Notes under the pieces: model-generated
What the model was told of the DNA's origin: nothing
Databases searched by the model: none
What the model saw: the letters and a program-made list of their open reading frames with translations, nothing else
Translations under genes and position numbers: made by a program
In this document: one piece after another, positions 32,490-40,076 of the stretch
How positions within the stretch are numbered: position 1 is the stretch's first letter
How the letters are laid out: each line of letters starts with the position of its first letter
NCBI RefSeq assembly: GCF_030317105.1
Contig: NZ_JASZYG010000031.1
Span: forward strand, 1-40,076
Length of the DNA: 40,076 nt
Direction: 5' to 3'
Source of the DNA: Variovorax brevis
Lineage (GTDB): Bacteria > Pseudomonadota > Gammaproteobacteria > Burkholderiales > Burkholderiaceae_C

Positions 32490-34245
32490 GCCTGTGGCGC
32501 ACAACGTCTCGGCGGCCGCGGTCGCCTCGGACACGCCTTCGTCGGCGGGGCGGTTCGACTACGTGATCGTCGGCGGCGGATCGGCGGGCTGCGTGCTCGC
32601 GAATCGGCTTTCGGCCGATCCGGCCGTGCGCGTCGCCCTCATCGAAGCCGGGCCGGACACGCCGCCCGGCGCCGTGCCCGAGGCGATCCTCGATAGCTAT
32701 CCAATGCCGGTGTTCCACGGCGACAAATGGATCTGGCCGGCCCTGCGCGCGCGTGCGACCGCCGGCTCCGCGCCGCGCGTCTACGAGCAGGGCCGCGTGA
32801 TGGGCGGCAGCTCCAGCATCAACGTGCAGTCGGCCAATCGCGGCCTGCCACGCGACTACGACGACTGGGCCGCGTCCGGCGCGCAAGGGTGGGCATGGGA
32901 CGACGTGCTTCCGTACTTCCGCAAGCTCGAGCGTGACCTGAACTTTCCCGGCGATGCGTTGCATGGTGCCGACGGCCCGATTCCGATCCGGCGCATCCTG
33001 CCGCAGGACTGGCCGGCATTCGGTCGCGCGTTTGCAAAAGGCATGAGCGCCACCGGCCTGCCTGTGCTGCAAGATCAGAACGCGGAATTCGGTGACGGTT
33101 ACTTCGCCAGTGCGTTCTCCAACGAGAGCGACCGCCGCGCCACGACCGCCACCGCCTACCTCGATACGGCCACGCGCCAGCGCCCCAACCTGTCCATCCA
33201 TGCGGGCCTGCAGGTGGAGCGGCTGGCGTTCGAAGGCGTGCGCGCTTGCGGCGTCGTCGCGATGGACTGCACGAACGGCGCACGCCTGAAGTTCGACGCG
33301 GGGGAAGTGGTGCTGAGCGCCGGGGCCCTGCAGTCGCCGGCGCTGCTGCTGCGCGCTGGCGTCGGCGATGCGGAGTCGCTGGCCCGGCTCGGCATCGGCT
33401 GCATTCGCCATTTGTGCGGGGTCGGCCGCAACCTGCAGGACCACCCTGCGCTGACCTTCTGCCATTTCCTGGAAGCGCCCATGCGCATGCCGCTCGCGCA
33501 GCGCAGGGCCAGCATGGTGGCAGCGCGGCTCTCGTCCGGAGTCGATCCAGCCGAACCGTCGGACCTCTACCTGTCGAGCGCAACGCGCGCGGCATGGCAC
33601 GCGCTTGGCAACCGCCTGGGGCTGTTCTTCCTGTGGTGCAACCGGCCGCATTCGCGCGGACGCGTGCAGTTGCAATCGCCGGACCCGTTCGCCGCGCCGC
33701 TGGCCGACCTGAACCTGCTTGAAGATCCGCGGGACATGCAGCGCCTGGCCGTTGGCGTGCGGCTGCTGGCGCAAATCATCGCGGCCTCCGGCCTCGGTGA
33801 CAGCGCAGATGGTGGGGCGCGCGACTTCTTTCCGGCCGCGTTCTCGGCGCGAGTCAAGGCCCTGAGCCGGGTCGGCCGCGCCAACGCGTGGGCCACGTCC
33901 CTGCTTGGCAGGTTCCTGGACTTGCCCGCGCCCCTGCGTCGTGCATTGGTCGAGCGCTTCTTCACCAAGGGGCTGAGCGTGCAGGCGTTGCTGGCCGATG
34001 AAGCGGCCCTGCACGGCTTCATCCGCGAGAACGTGTTCGGCGTATGGCACGCGAGCGGCACCTGCCGGATGGGACCGGCCGGGGACGCACAGGCCGTGAC
34101 TGACAACGCCGGCCGCGTCCATGGCACGGCTGGGCTTCGGGTGGTCGATGCATCCCTGATGCCGCGTCTACCGTCGGCCAACACCAACATTCCCACCATC
34201 ATGCTCGCCGAAAAGATTGCGGACGCGATGGCCCACAGGCACTAG
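32455..34245 (+). CDS. hmfH: HMF/furfural oxidase, GMC oxidoreductase family
   Basis: A FAD-dependent oxidase of ~580-596 residues; the start may be ATG 32455 (overlapping hmfE by 35 bases) or GTG 32494. The FAD motif DYVIVGGGSAGCVLANRLSA is near the N-terminus. Segments shared with characterised HMF oxidase are EAGPDTPPGA, YEQGRVMGGSSSINVQSANR followed by GLPRDYDDW, LHGADGPIPIRRI, LPVLQDQNAEFGDGYF and SSGVDPAEPSDLYL. The catalytic histidine/asparagine blocks are VWHASGTCRMGPAGDAQ and PSANTNIPTIMLAEKIADAM. It is expected to oxidise HMF alcohol and aldehyde groups to furandicarboxylate, and furfural to furoate, releasing H2O2. A long segment around 33790-33980 (ADGGARDFFPAAFSARVKAL onward) appears to be an insertion relative to the ~530-residue enzymes I recall. 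Confidence 0.9.
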   Translation: MPNAIRSSAVAEPVAHNVSAAAVASDTPSSAGRFDYVIVGGGSAGCVLANRLSADPAVRVALIEAGPDTPPGAVPEAILDSYPMPVFHGDKWIWPALRARATAGSAPRVYEQGRVMGGSSSINVQSANRGLPRDYDDWAASGAQGWAWDDVLPYFRKLERDLNFPGDALHGADGPIPIRRILPQDWPAFGRAFAKGMSATGLPVLQDQNAEFGDGYFASAFSNESDRRATTATAYLDTATRQRPNLSIHAGLQVERLAFEGVRACGVVAMDCTNGARLKFDAGEVVLSAGALQSPALLLRAGVGDAESLARLGIGCIRHLCGVGRNLQDHPALTFCHFLEAPMRMPLAQRRASMVAARLSSGVDPAEPSDLYLSSATRAAWHALGNRLGLFFLWCNRPHSRGRVQLQSPDPFAAPLADLNLLEDPRDMQRLAVGVRLLAQIIAASGLGDSADGGARDFFPAAFSARVKALSRVGRANAWATSLLGRFLDLPAPLRRALVERFFTKGLSVQALLADEAALHGFIRENVFGVWHASGTCRMGPAGDAQAVTDNAGRVHGTAGLRVVDASLMPRLPSANTNIPTIMLAEKIADAMAHRH

Positions 34246-34276
34246 ACCTATTCAACGCAACGCAAGGAGAAAAACC

Positions 34277-35656
34277 ATGACCGAAGCCATCCTGACCGCC
34301 ACCGGTGCGCCGGCGAAACCTAGCAATCGCCAAGTGCTCACCGCCGTCGTCGCATCGTGCCTGGGCTGGGCATTGGACCTGTTCGACCTGTTCATGCTGC
34401 TGTACGTTGCCCCTGTGATCGGCCGGCTCTTCTTTCCGTCCGACCACGCCATGCTGTCGCTCGCGGCAGTCTATGCGTCATTTGCCGTCACGCTGCTGAT
34501 GCGGCCATTGGGCTCCGCGCTGTTCGGCTCCTACGCCGATCGCAAGGGCCGCAAGGGCGCCATGATCATCGCGGTGGTGGGCGTCGGCGTTGCCACGGCC
34601 GCCTTCGGCCTTCTGCCCACCGTAGCCCAGGCCGGCATCCTCGCTCCCATCCTTTTCCTGATCCTTCGATTGGTGCAGGGTGTATTTGTCGGCGGCGTGG
34701 TCGCGTCGACGCACACCATCGGTACCGAGTCGGTGGCCCTTAAATATCGCGGTGCGGTGTCGGGCCTGATCGGCGGCGGCGGTGCCGGCCTCGGCGCTCT
34801 GATGGCGTCGCTGACCTACCTGGCGATGTCCGCGATCTTTCCGGGCGAGAGTTTCGACGTGTGGGGTTGGCGTTGCATGTTCTTCACCGGCATCATCAGC
34901 TCAGTGCTCGGCCTGTTCATCTTCAACAGCCTGGAAGAGTCACCGCTGTGGAAGCAACTGGCCGCCGACAAGGCCGCACGCGCCGCCGAGGCACGCCGCC
35001 ATGCACCCGTGGAGATCGCGACGTCGCCGCTGCGCACGATCTTCTCGCCCCCTTACCGCAACATCCTGCTGGTGAACCTGCTGATCACGATCGGCGGCGG
35101 CAGCGCCTACTACCTGACCTCGGGGTACCTCCCGACGTTCCTGAAGGTCGTGACCAAGGCGCCGAACAACTCGGCCGCCGCAATCCTGATGCTGGGCAGC
35201 CTCGCGGTGGTGATCGTGTCCATCGCGGTGGGCCATCTGAGCAGCCTGATCGGCCGCAAGCGCACATTCCTGCTGGTCGGAGTCATCCAGCTGATCGCGA
35301 TGCCCGCGCTGTACTTGATGCTGCCCAATGCGCCAACGCTCACAGTGACCGGCGTCTACGTCGTGCTCCTGAGTTCGCTGGGCTGCATGGGCTTCGCGCC
35401 GATCCTGATCTTCCTGAACGAACGCTTTCCGACGTCAGTGCGCGCGACCGGCACCGGCCTGTCCTGGAACATCGGCTTTGCGCTCGGCGGAGTGATGCCG
35501 ACTGCGGTCTCGCTGGTGGCGCAATCACCCGCCGAACTGCCTGTGACGCTGGCTGCATTCGTCGCTTTCATTTCGGCCGTGTTCCTCATCGGCGCGGCGA
35601 TCGTGCCTGAAACCACGAGCCGCTTGTCCGAAATCCGCCCGCAGGGTGCAGTCTGA
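34277..35656 (+). CDS. MFS transporter (metabolite:proton symporter type), probable furan acid uptake
   Basis: A 459-residue, 12-helix transporter; ATG 34277 has an aaggaga ribosome site with 7-base spacing. The N-terminus SCLGWALDLFDLFMLLYVAP and the loop 2-3 motif GSYADRKGRKGAMIIAVVGV are typical of the metabolite:H+ symporter group of the major facilitator superfamily (aromatic acid and dicarboxylate carriers). The family's acidic residue in helix 1 (D in WALDLFDLF) and the arginine-rich loop are present. It lies 31 bases after hmfH in the operon. MFS genes named hmfT accompany known furan clusters; here it likely imports furoate, furandicarboxylate or HMF acid. Substrate is inferred. Confidence 0.88.
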   Translation: MTEAILTATGAPAKPSNRQVLTAVVASCLGWALDLFDLFMLLYVAPVIGRLFFPSDHAMLSLAAVYASFAVTLLMRPLGSALFGSYADRKGRKGAMIIAVVGVGVATAAFGLLPTVAQAGILAPILFLILRLVQGVFVGGVVASTHTIGTESVALKYRGAVSGLIGGGGAGLGALMASLTYLAMSAIFPGESFDVWGWRCMFFTGIISSVLGLFIFNSLEESPLWKQLAADKAARAAEARRHAPVEIATSPLRTIFSPPYRNILLVNLLITIGGGSAYYLTSGYLPTFLKVVTKAPNNSAAAILMLGSLAVVIVSIAVGHLSSLIGRKRTFLLVGVIQLIAMPALYLMLPNAPTLTVTGVYVVLLSSLGCMGFAPILIFLNERFPTSVRATGTGLSWNIGFALGGVMPTAVSLVAQSPAELPVTLAAFVAFISAVFLIGAAIVPETTSRLSEIRPQGAV

Positions 35657-35694
35657 CAGCCCCCACCGCCACAACATCCACAGGAGATCTCTGA

Positions 35695-36534
35695 ATGAAT
35701 CGCGAACAAGACATCGAACGCCGCTCGCATGCGTACCGCAAGGAATACCGGGAGGCCACGCCGGCCTGGTATCGTGGCGAATTGCACCTGGGCTTTACGC
35801 TGGTTTTTACTGTGGGCGTGATCGTCTGGTGCGCCAGCCAGATTGCCGGCGCGACCTGGCAGCAATGGGTGGGGGTCGCGCTGCCGATGATGGTCTTCGG
35901 GAACTGGGCTGAATGGGCCGCCCATCGCTTCCTGCTGCACAACCCGAAGAGCTGGATCAAGCCGGCGTACCGGCGCCATGTCGCGACGCATCACCAGTTC
36001 TTCTCGCACAAGACGCTCGACTACCATGGCCATCAGGACTGGCGTGCCCTGCTTTTTCCGCCGTTCGCACCGATATTGTTTGTGCTGGCCGCACTGCCCG
36101 TCGCGCTGCTGCTCCGCACGGCCTGGACGCCGAATGCCGGCTTCATCGCGATGCTCACGATGGCCGCCTATTTCCTGATGTATGAGGGACTGCACACGCT
36201 GTCGCACATCGAGCATCCGTTGCTCGACAAGCTGCCCCTCGTCAACACCGTTCGCCGCATGCACGTGCTGCACCACAACCCCGACTTCATGCACACGCGA
36301 AACTTCAATCTGACGTTTCCTTTGTGCGACGCACTGTTTGGCACCAGCGACTTGAACAAGGGCGTGTTGGGCACGCTGTTCAACGGCATGTCGGATGCGG
36401 CACGCCGGCCCGAGGATCAGGCAAAGGTCGATGCGCAGAGCAGGCAACGCGCGCCGAAGACCACCGAGGACTTCGCGGAGCAGCCTTCTTCGGTTCGGGT
36501 GGAGTCGCCCTCGCTGTCGTCACGCAACGGCTGA
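35695..36534 (+). CDS. Sterol desaturase/fatty acid hydroxylase-superfamily membrane enzyme
   Basis: A 279-residue integral membrane di-iron enzyme. Hydrophobic helices flank the histidine boxes: HRFLLH, HVATHHQFFSHKTLDYHGH, HTLSHIEH and HVLHHNPDFMHTRNF, the HX4H / HX2HH / HX2HH arrangement of the superfamily (PF04116). The C-terminal 40 residues are hydrophilic and Ser-rich. It begins 39 bases after the MFS gene, in the same direction, so it is probably co-transcribed. A role in furan degradation is not known; it could hydroxylate a membrane lipid, a ring compound or a hopanoid-like substrate. It ends 8 bases before the next gene. The family is confident, the function is not. Confidence 0.85.
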   Translation: MNREQDIERRSHAYRKEYREATPAWYRGELHLGFTLVFTVGVIVWCASQIAGATWQQWVGVALPMMVFGNWAEWAAHRFLLHNPKSWIKPAYRRHVATHHQFFSHKTLDYHGHQDWRALLFPPFAPILFVLAALPVALLLRTAWTPNAGFIAMLTMAAYFLMYEGLHTLSHIEHPLLDKLPLVNTVRRMHVLHHNPDFMHTRNFNLTFPLCDALFGTSDLNKGVLGTLFNGMSDAARRPEDQAKVDAQSRQRAPKTTEDFAEQPSSVRVESPSLSSRNG

Positions 36535-36542
36535 TCGGCTCG

Positions 36543-37076
36543 ATGAGCCGGCGTGCCGGGTCTGGTCCTTCGCACGACGCACTGGTCGCCTTCGCCCTCG
36601 AGACTTACGGTCGTGCGGGTGTGGCGGATTCGTGCGTCCTGCTGCAGGACAGGCTCGGGGTGGATGTGGTCGTGCTCCTGTACGCGATGTATCTGGCACG
36701 CCATTGCCATGTCATCCTTGATGACCAGGCGCTGCAGGATGCGGACACTCGCGTGGCGAACTGGCGCCGGGAAGTGATCGCGCCACTGCGCTCGCTGCGA
36801 CGTCGAATCGGAAGTGTCTCAGGGGTCTCGCAAGCCATGATGTCGCCGACCCGGCAGCGAATCAAGGAGGCCGAGCTCAGCGCCGAAGTGGTCGCATTCG
36901 CACTGCTTTTCCGGAAGGAAGATGGCGACCTTGGCCAACGTGGCAGGGCCACGTCCGCACCACTGGTTTCGCGCGTTGCGCGTTTTTATGGATCGCAAAG
37001 CGGCAATGTCATGACGCTCCGCGATGCCAACGTCAAGGAGGCGATCACGTGCTTGACTGCCGCGTTCAGGGCCTGA
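36543..37076 (+). CDS. TIGR02444-type (DUF2390) protein of unknown function
   Basis: A 177-residue protein, MSRRAGSGPSHDALVAFALE, then TYGRAGVADSCVLLQDRLGV and DVVVLLYAMYLARHCHVIL. The order 'LW/ALxxYxxxGVxxxCLxLQDxxGxDVxxLL' followed by WRxxVxxPLRxLRRxL (here WRREVIAPLRSLRRRIG) is the pattern of the small TIGR02444 family. Members are cytosolic and of unknown function. The start ATG 36543 is 8 bases after the hydroxylase stop, so the two genes are coupled. The gene ends inside a perfect hairpin that probably closes the operon. Its role in this catabolic cluster is unclear. Confidence 0.78.
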   Translation: MSRRAGSGPSHDALVAFALETYGRAGVADSCVLLQDRLGVDVVVLLYAMYLARHCHVILDDQALQDADTRVANWRREVIAPLRSLRRRIGSVSGVSQAMMSPTRQRIKEAELSAEVVAFALLFRKEDGDLGQRGRATSAPLVSRVARFYGSQSGNVMTLRDANVKEAITCLTAAFRA

Positions 37077-37089
37077 GCCAATCAGGCCC
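37069..37089 (+). terminator. Hairpin at end of the furan operon (candidate terminator)
   Basis: GGGCCTGA-gccaa-TCAGGCCC: a perfect 8-bp GC-rich stem with a 5-base loop, beginning at the stop codon of the TIGR02444-type gene. There is no U-run after it, so it may stabilise the mRNA end or act with Rho rather than as a classical intrinsic terminator. Confidence 0.5.
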
Positions 37090-37143
37090 GGGAGAGCCGC
37101 TGCGGGCGAGTTACCACGCTTCAGTCATCAGAAAGAACAACCG

Positions 37144-37920
37144 GTGAACAGCCACAAGAATGCCAGATTGACCTTTGAAGGGCGAAAGTTGCTTGTCGAA
37201 CGCGTTGCCAAACGATGGGGCTGGTGCCGGTTGCCGAGGCTGCCGGCATCAGCGCGCGCACTGGCCGCAAGTGGCTCAGGCGCTTTGAGCTGCACGGCAA
37301 GAAGGGGCTGCTCGACCGCAGCCCGCGTCCCACGAAGACCCGTACCACCGCGGATGAGGAGCGCATCGAACAGCCGCGCTTCTGCCGCATGTCCATGCGG
37401 CGCATCGCCGCGGTCGTGGGGCGCGGTGTCGTCACCGTCTCGCGCCCCAGCCATCGAGTCACCGGCGATCGGCGTGACTCGGTGGACGGCCCAGGATGGG
37501 AGTTGGCCCATGTGGCGATCGACGACCACGTGCGCGCAGGGATTGTGCAGACGCACGCGAACCAGCGCAAGGATTCGGCCGTGGCGCACTACAAGGCCCT
37601 GGGCGTCACTGCCGAACGACTGATCACCGACATCGGTCCGGCCTACCCCTCGTAGCTGTTTGCCAAGACCCGCCAGGCCTTGGGCATCAACACACATCAT
37701 CCGGCCCTGCCGCTGCAGCCCAATGGCAAAAGCCCAACGATTCATCCAGACATGCCTGCGAAATCGGTCTACGGTCGTATCGGGGCAACAGCGCCGAGCG
37801 AACCGCATGGTTGCCCGCGTTCCTGAGCTACTACAACGCCCGGAGGCGCACTCGGCAGGGGGCTACAAGCCGCCAGCCTCCCGCCTCGGCGGGAACAAAT
37901 ATCGCAACTCAACAGAACTG
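37144..37920 (+). pseudogene. IS481-family transposase, multiply frameshifted
   Basis: The parts read MNSHKNARLTFEGRKLLVER; then VAEAAGISARTGRKWLRRFE and GKKGLLDRSPRPTKTRT (helix-turn-helix); then the catalytic region WELAHVAIDDHVRAGIVQTH and ERLITDIGPAYPS (D-D); then after a stop LFAKTRQALGI; then in another frame RFIQTCLRNRS, SAERTAWLPAFLSYYNARRR and ATSRQPPAS. The order is that of IS481-type integrase-fold transposases. At least three frame changes or stops break it, so it is inactive. It lies just beyond the furan operon hairpin. Confidence 0.8.
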
Positions 37921-38070
37921 ATGCTGACAGACAATGATCCGTGCTTGCCTGGGATTTTCAATGTGGGGCGCTGGTCGCGTCGGGCGAGAACGCCTGAGGA
38001 GAAAGAGGCATCCGTCATCACGCCGGTGTTTCGCGCGAGCCGATGCGGCACGGTCGCGCCCACACGAAGA

Positions 38071-38382
38071 ATGTGGGCGGTGAGACGATTGGCTGCGCTC
38101 GTGCTGCCGGCATCGCTCGTGCTGCCGGTTCCATGTGCCGCTGACGCGGCGTTTGGCACCACCGACGCCACTGTTCGCTTGCAATTGAGAGTGATCATCC
38201 CGCCCGTGTTCAAGATCCTGCATATGCAGCGCAAGGAAAGTGATACTGAAATCCGCGTCTGGACCAACATGCGCTCAGTGATCTTGAACAACCATGAGTT
38301 TCGTTTCAACCACGTCGGCGAATACACGCTGCGCCTACCGAACTCAGCCGACCCCGGGATCTGGATCGTGCATGGCCTCTAA
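38071..38382 (+). CDS. Small exported protein of unknown function
   Basis: A 103-residue frame from ATG 38071: MWAVRRLAALVLPASLVLPV followed by PCAADAAFGTT. It has a good Sec signal peptide with probable cleavage after AADA or nearby, leaving a mature part of ~75 residues (ATVRLQLRVIIPPVFKILHM, WTNMRSVILNNHEFRFNHVG, EYTLRLPNSADPGIWIVHGL). The mature part looks beta-rich, like short secreted adhesin-related proteins encoded near pilus or spore-coat-U loci, but I cannot assign a family. An upstream in-frame extension exists and is unlikely to be used. No neighbours share a clear function. Confidence 0.6.
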   Translation: MWAVRRLAALVLPASLVLPVPCAADAAFGTTDATVRLQLRVIIPPVFKILHMQRKESDTEIRVWTNMRSVILNNHEFRFNHVGEYTLRLPNSADPGIWIVHGL

Positions 38383-38423
38383 ACGTTCTCGACCATCATA
38401 GTTGGTGCTGCTATGACGCACTG

Positions 38424-38693
38424 TTGGCGCGGCGGGGGCTGCAGGCCACGTCCTTCTCAGAAGTGCTCTCGGCCACGGGGGCGCCACGAGGCTCGCTGTA
38501 TCAGACGCAAAGCATCTTCGGCAAGAGCTTCGCGCCCTTCGGGCTCGTGGCCGGCAAGAACTTCATGGAGTACGACTTGGTGTACCTGGCCCACGGCATG
38601 CTGTTCTGGGGCGCGCGCAACGTCGATGGGCGCGGCTTCGACACTGAGCAGAACCGGCCGACGAACCTGCAGATTCCGAAGGTGCGCAAGTAA
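38424..38693 (+). pseudogene. TetR-family N-terminal fragment joined to an unknown C-terminal tail
   Basis: The first residues (LARRGLQATSFSEVLSATGA then PRGSLY) match the helix-turn-helix of TetR-type repressors. Right after the recognition helix the sequence switches to QTQSIFGKSFAPFGLVAGKN and DLVYLAHGMLFWGARNVDGR, ending NRPTNLQIPKVRK, which has no TetR character and looks like the C-terminus of another protein. The start of the regulator is missing. It appears to be a deletion junction between two genes. Confidence 0.5.
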
Positions 38694-39966
38694 GCCACTC
38701 GAGACTGCGTCGCAGCGCCATCTCGCCAACAAGCGGGGCTTCGATCGTGCGAAGTCACGCTGCAGTGTCAAGGCAAAGCACGCTCCTCGATCAAGTCCAG
38801 CCCACTTCGGCATCGTGAACGCCTTACTCGGGGACGTGACCGCTCATTTCGGTGACGTGCCCGTCGGATCATTTGCAGCCGCCAGATCGCGATTGCCGCC
38901 TCGTCAGGGGGTCGATGCTGGTGTTGCGTATGAACCACCGCTGGGGCATAGCCTCACGGCCTTTTTGGCCGGAGGGCAGATGCCGCTGCGGCGCGTCAAT
39001 CAGGATGAGAAGCCCCTCACCCAGCTCGTCGCGCCACAGATGCCGCAGCGACGTATGGACATCCGCGTGGGCATACGCATGACCAAGGCGTCCTCAGACT
39101 CAAGCGCCAAGTCGCGATCTCTCGCACGAATGTATCGCAAGGAGCCTCTCGATCTCCAAAAGAGTGGTGGCCAGGTACCTCAACTTGGCCACTGCCGCCG
39201 GGCTTGGCTGGAAGCGGTAGCCGGATTGGATGAGGCCCCGCTGGACCGAAGGCTGTCTGAACGAAGCGTGAGCGAGACCCGTTTGGTCGAGCCCGACTTC
39301 GCCCTCGTACATATTGCAGAATCCATGCCCCCCGCGAGCCATCACCACTGTTCATCAAAAAACAGCGGCTTGATCAGCCTTGCCCTAAGCTAAGCCAAAA
39401 CGGGATTTCCTAAACTTCTTGGCAAAAGGAGATGGAAATGTCGATAACCCAAGCAGTCCCACAACGTGAAGACGCGGCGCTCCAGGGCGAGCTATACGTG
39501 AGTTTCGAGGGCGTCCATTGCCGCTGTGGGGTACATGGGGGCAGTTTCTGATGTCGCTTGACAGCCGCTGTTTCACGTGCCGAGATCACGCTCGGTGCGA
39601 TCGGGTCGATCCAGTGCGCAGCCACTGCCACTGCCACTGATGGCCACACTGCGCTGGCCTTGCTCGTCAGACGCGAAGGTGAGCTCTGAACGCGCTGCTC
39701 GAGTGACTGGACAAGCCATCGCCAAGCTTTACGACGACCGGAACGTCATCGGTGAGGGCAACGGTCCCGCAGAGTGACCAGCGCCGCCGTCAAGGTGAGA
39801 CGGCATGAGGCTCATGCTTGCCACTCGCGTCAAGCGGGGGCCTGCTTCTTCCGTCGGCGGACCACGGCAGGCACGGCTCCGCGTTGAGCAGCATCAGCTC
39901 GGCGCGGTACGCGGTTTGTGCCGCGGTGCGCAGATCGCCGGTCAGTTGGCGCAAGCGCTCAGCGAC
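38694..39966. other. No confident gene
   Basis: About 1.27 kb with open frames on both strands but none with convincing motifs, composition or ribosome sites. A stretch near 38836-38870 (gtgaccgctcatttcggtgacgtgcc) has the repeated 'ggtgac/tttcggtga' character seen at ends of some IS21-type elements, so an IS end may be present. The region just before the ltrA stop (39835-39966) remains similar to sequence after the ltrA copy at 19.74 kb for only a few tens of bases. Confidence 0.4.
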
Positions 39967-40076
39967 TCAGGCCGCCGCCTGCCTGGCGCGCACGAGGTGG
40001 CGGTAGCGCAGGTTGAGCAGCACGTAGCAGATCATGGTCGCCGTGATGCCCACCAGCATGGCGCCGAGCCCGAGCG
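39967..40076 (-). CDS. ltrA: Low temperature requirement protein A (ltrA), 3' end, continues past the window
   Basis: On the minus strand the window edge encodes PLGLGAMLVGITATMICYVL, then LNLRYRHLVRARQAAA and a stop at 39967. This is the last transmembrane segment and basic tail of LtrA. It is identical at DNA level over 71 bases to the broken copy at 19661-19731, but it retains the 14 bases missing there and so has the normal C-terminus. The rest of the gene lies outside the window, so whether this copy is intact is unknown. Confidence 0.8.
   Translation of the reverse strand, partial: LGLGAMLVGITATMICYVLLNLRYRHLVRARQAAA
40006..40076 (-). repeat. ltrA 3' segment, inverted partner of 19661-19731
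   Basis: Exact 71-base inverted repeat of 19661-19731. It reaches the window edge, so the true repeat is probably longer. Confidence 0.9.

Noticed and set aside
37660..38070. In-frame upstream extension of the small exported protein
   Set aside because: The upstream part is IS481 transposase debris; the signal peptide fixes the start at 38071.
38836..38870. IS21-type terminal repeat
   Set aside because: Only a short resemblance and no transposase or second end found.
39100..39348. An 82-codon minus-strand frame with protein-like composition
   Set aside because: No motif, no ribosome site, and competing frames on both strands; not enough to call a gene.
1..40076. CRISPR arrays, tRNA or rRNA genes
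   Set aside because: Scanned by eye for regularly spaced repeats and for tRNA/rRNA landmarks; none seen.

Overview
The window is GC-rich DNA from a betaproteobacterium, most likely Burkholderiales and Comamonadaceae-like. The evidence is two Bug-type (tripartite tricarboxylate family) periplasmic binding proteins, typical Burkholderiales insertion sequences and genes, and high-GC codon use. It has two contrasting halves.

Left half (about 1-20 kb): a heavily rearranged accessory region. From left to right it holds an ISKra4-family remnant cut by an IS630-family element. Next come two copies of a second IS630-type element (2182-3286 and 5220-6321, each flanked by TA), remnants of IS3 and IS91 transposases, and a small divergently regulated RHH-like/coiled-coil gene pair. 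A broken ATP-dependent DNA ligase and an intact DUF3606 gene follow. Islands of intact genes sit between the debris: a TPR/winged-helix regulator divergent from a Bug protein plus O-methyltransferase operon (7.3-11 kb); a three-gene operon of an unknown protein, a double-domain KaiC/RAD55-like ATPase and a soluble hybrid histidine kinase (11.7-15 kb); and a di-haem c-type lipoprotein (15-16.3 kb). The ligase/DUF3606 module recurs in inverted, decayed form at 17.1-17.5 kb, and two copies of a ~215-230 bp MITE-like element lie in inverted orientation at 11.3 and 16.6 kb. Fragments of etfA, a cyclase-family enzyme and ltrA complete the region, with one AT-richer orphan gene (18.1-19.0 kb).

Right half (about 20-37 kb): a compact catabolic cluster that I assign to 5-hydroxymethylfurfural (HMF)/furfural/2-furoate degradation. 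A divergent LysR regulator faces a promoter with a LysR-type dyad. Then come, in one direction and mostly with ATGA overlaps: a Bug binding protein, an aldehyde dehydrogenase, a three-subunit molybdenum hydroxylase (hmfABC, with a CoxG-like SRPBCC domain fused to the large subunit), an acyl-CoA ligase (hmfD), a UbiD decarboxylase (hmfF), a UbiX flavin prenyltransferase (hmfG), an enoyl-CoA hydratase-family enzyme (hmfE), a GMC oxidase strongly resembling HMF oxidase (hmfH) and an MFS transporter. A histidine-box membrane hydroxylase and a TIGR02444-type protein follow, then a hairpin. The inferred flow is: HMF or furfural oxidised by HmfH/aldehyde dehydrogenase to furandicarboxylate or furoate; decarboxylation by HmfF using the prenylated flavin made by HmfG; CoA activation by HmfD; ring hydroxylation by HmfABC; and opening/hydrolysis toward 2-oxoglutarate by HmfE.

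Right edge (37-40 kb): a broken IS481-family transposase, a small exported protein, a TetR fragment and largely non-coding debris. The edge itself is the 3' end of a second ltrA, inverted relative to the broken ltrA at 19 kb. The catabolic cluster is therefore bracketed by inverted ltrA copies. All functional assignments come from reading protein motifs; no database search was run.
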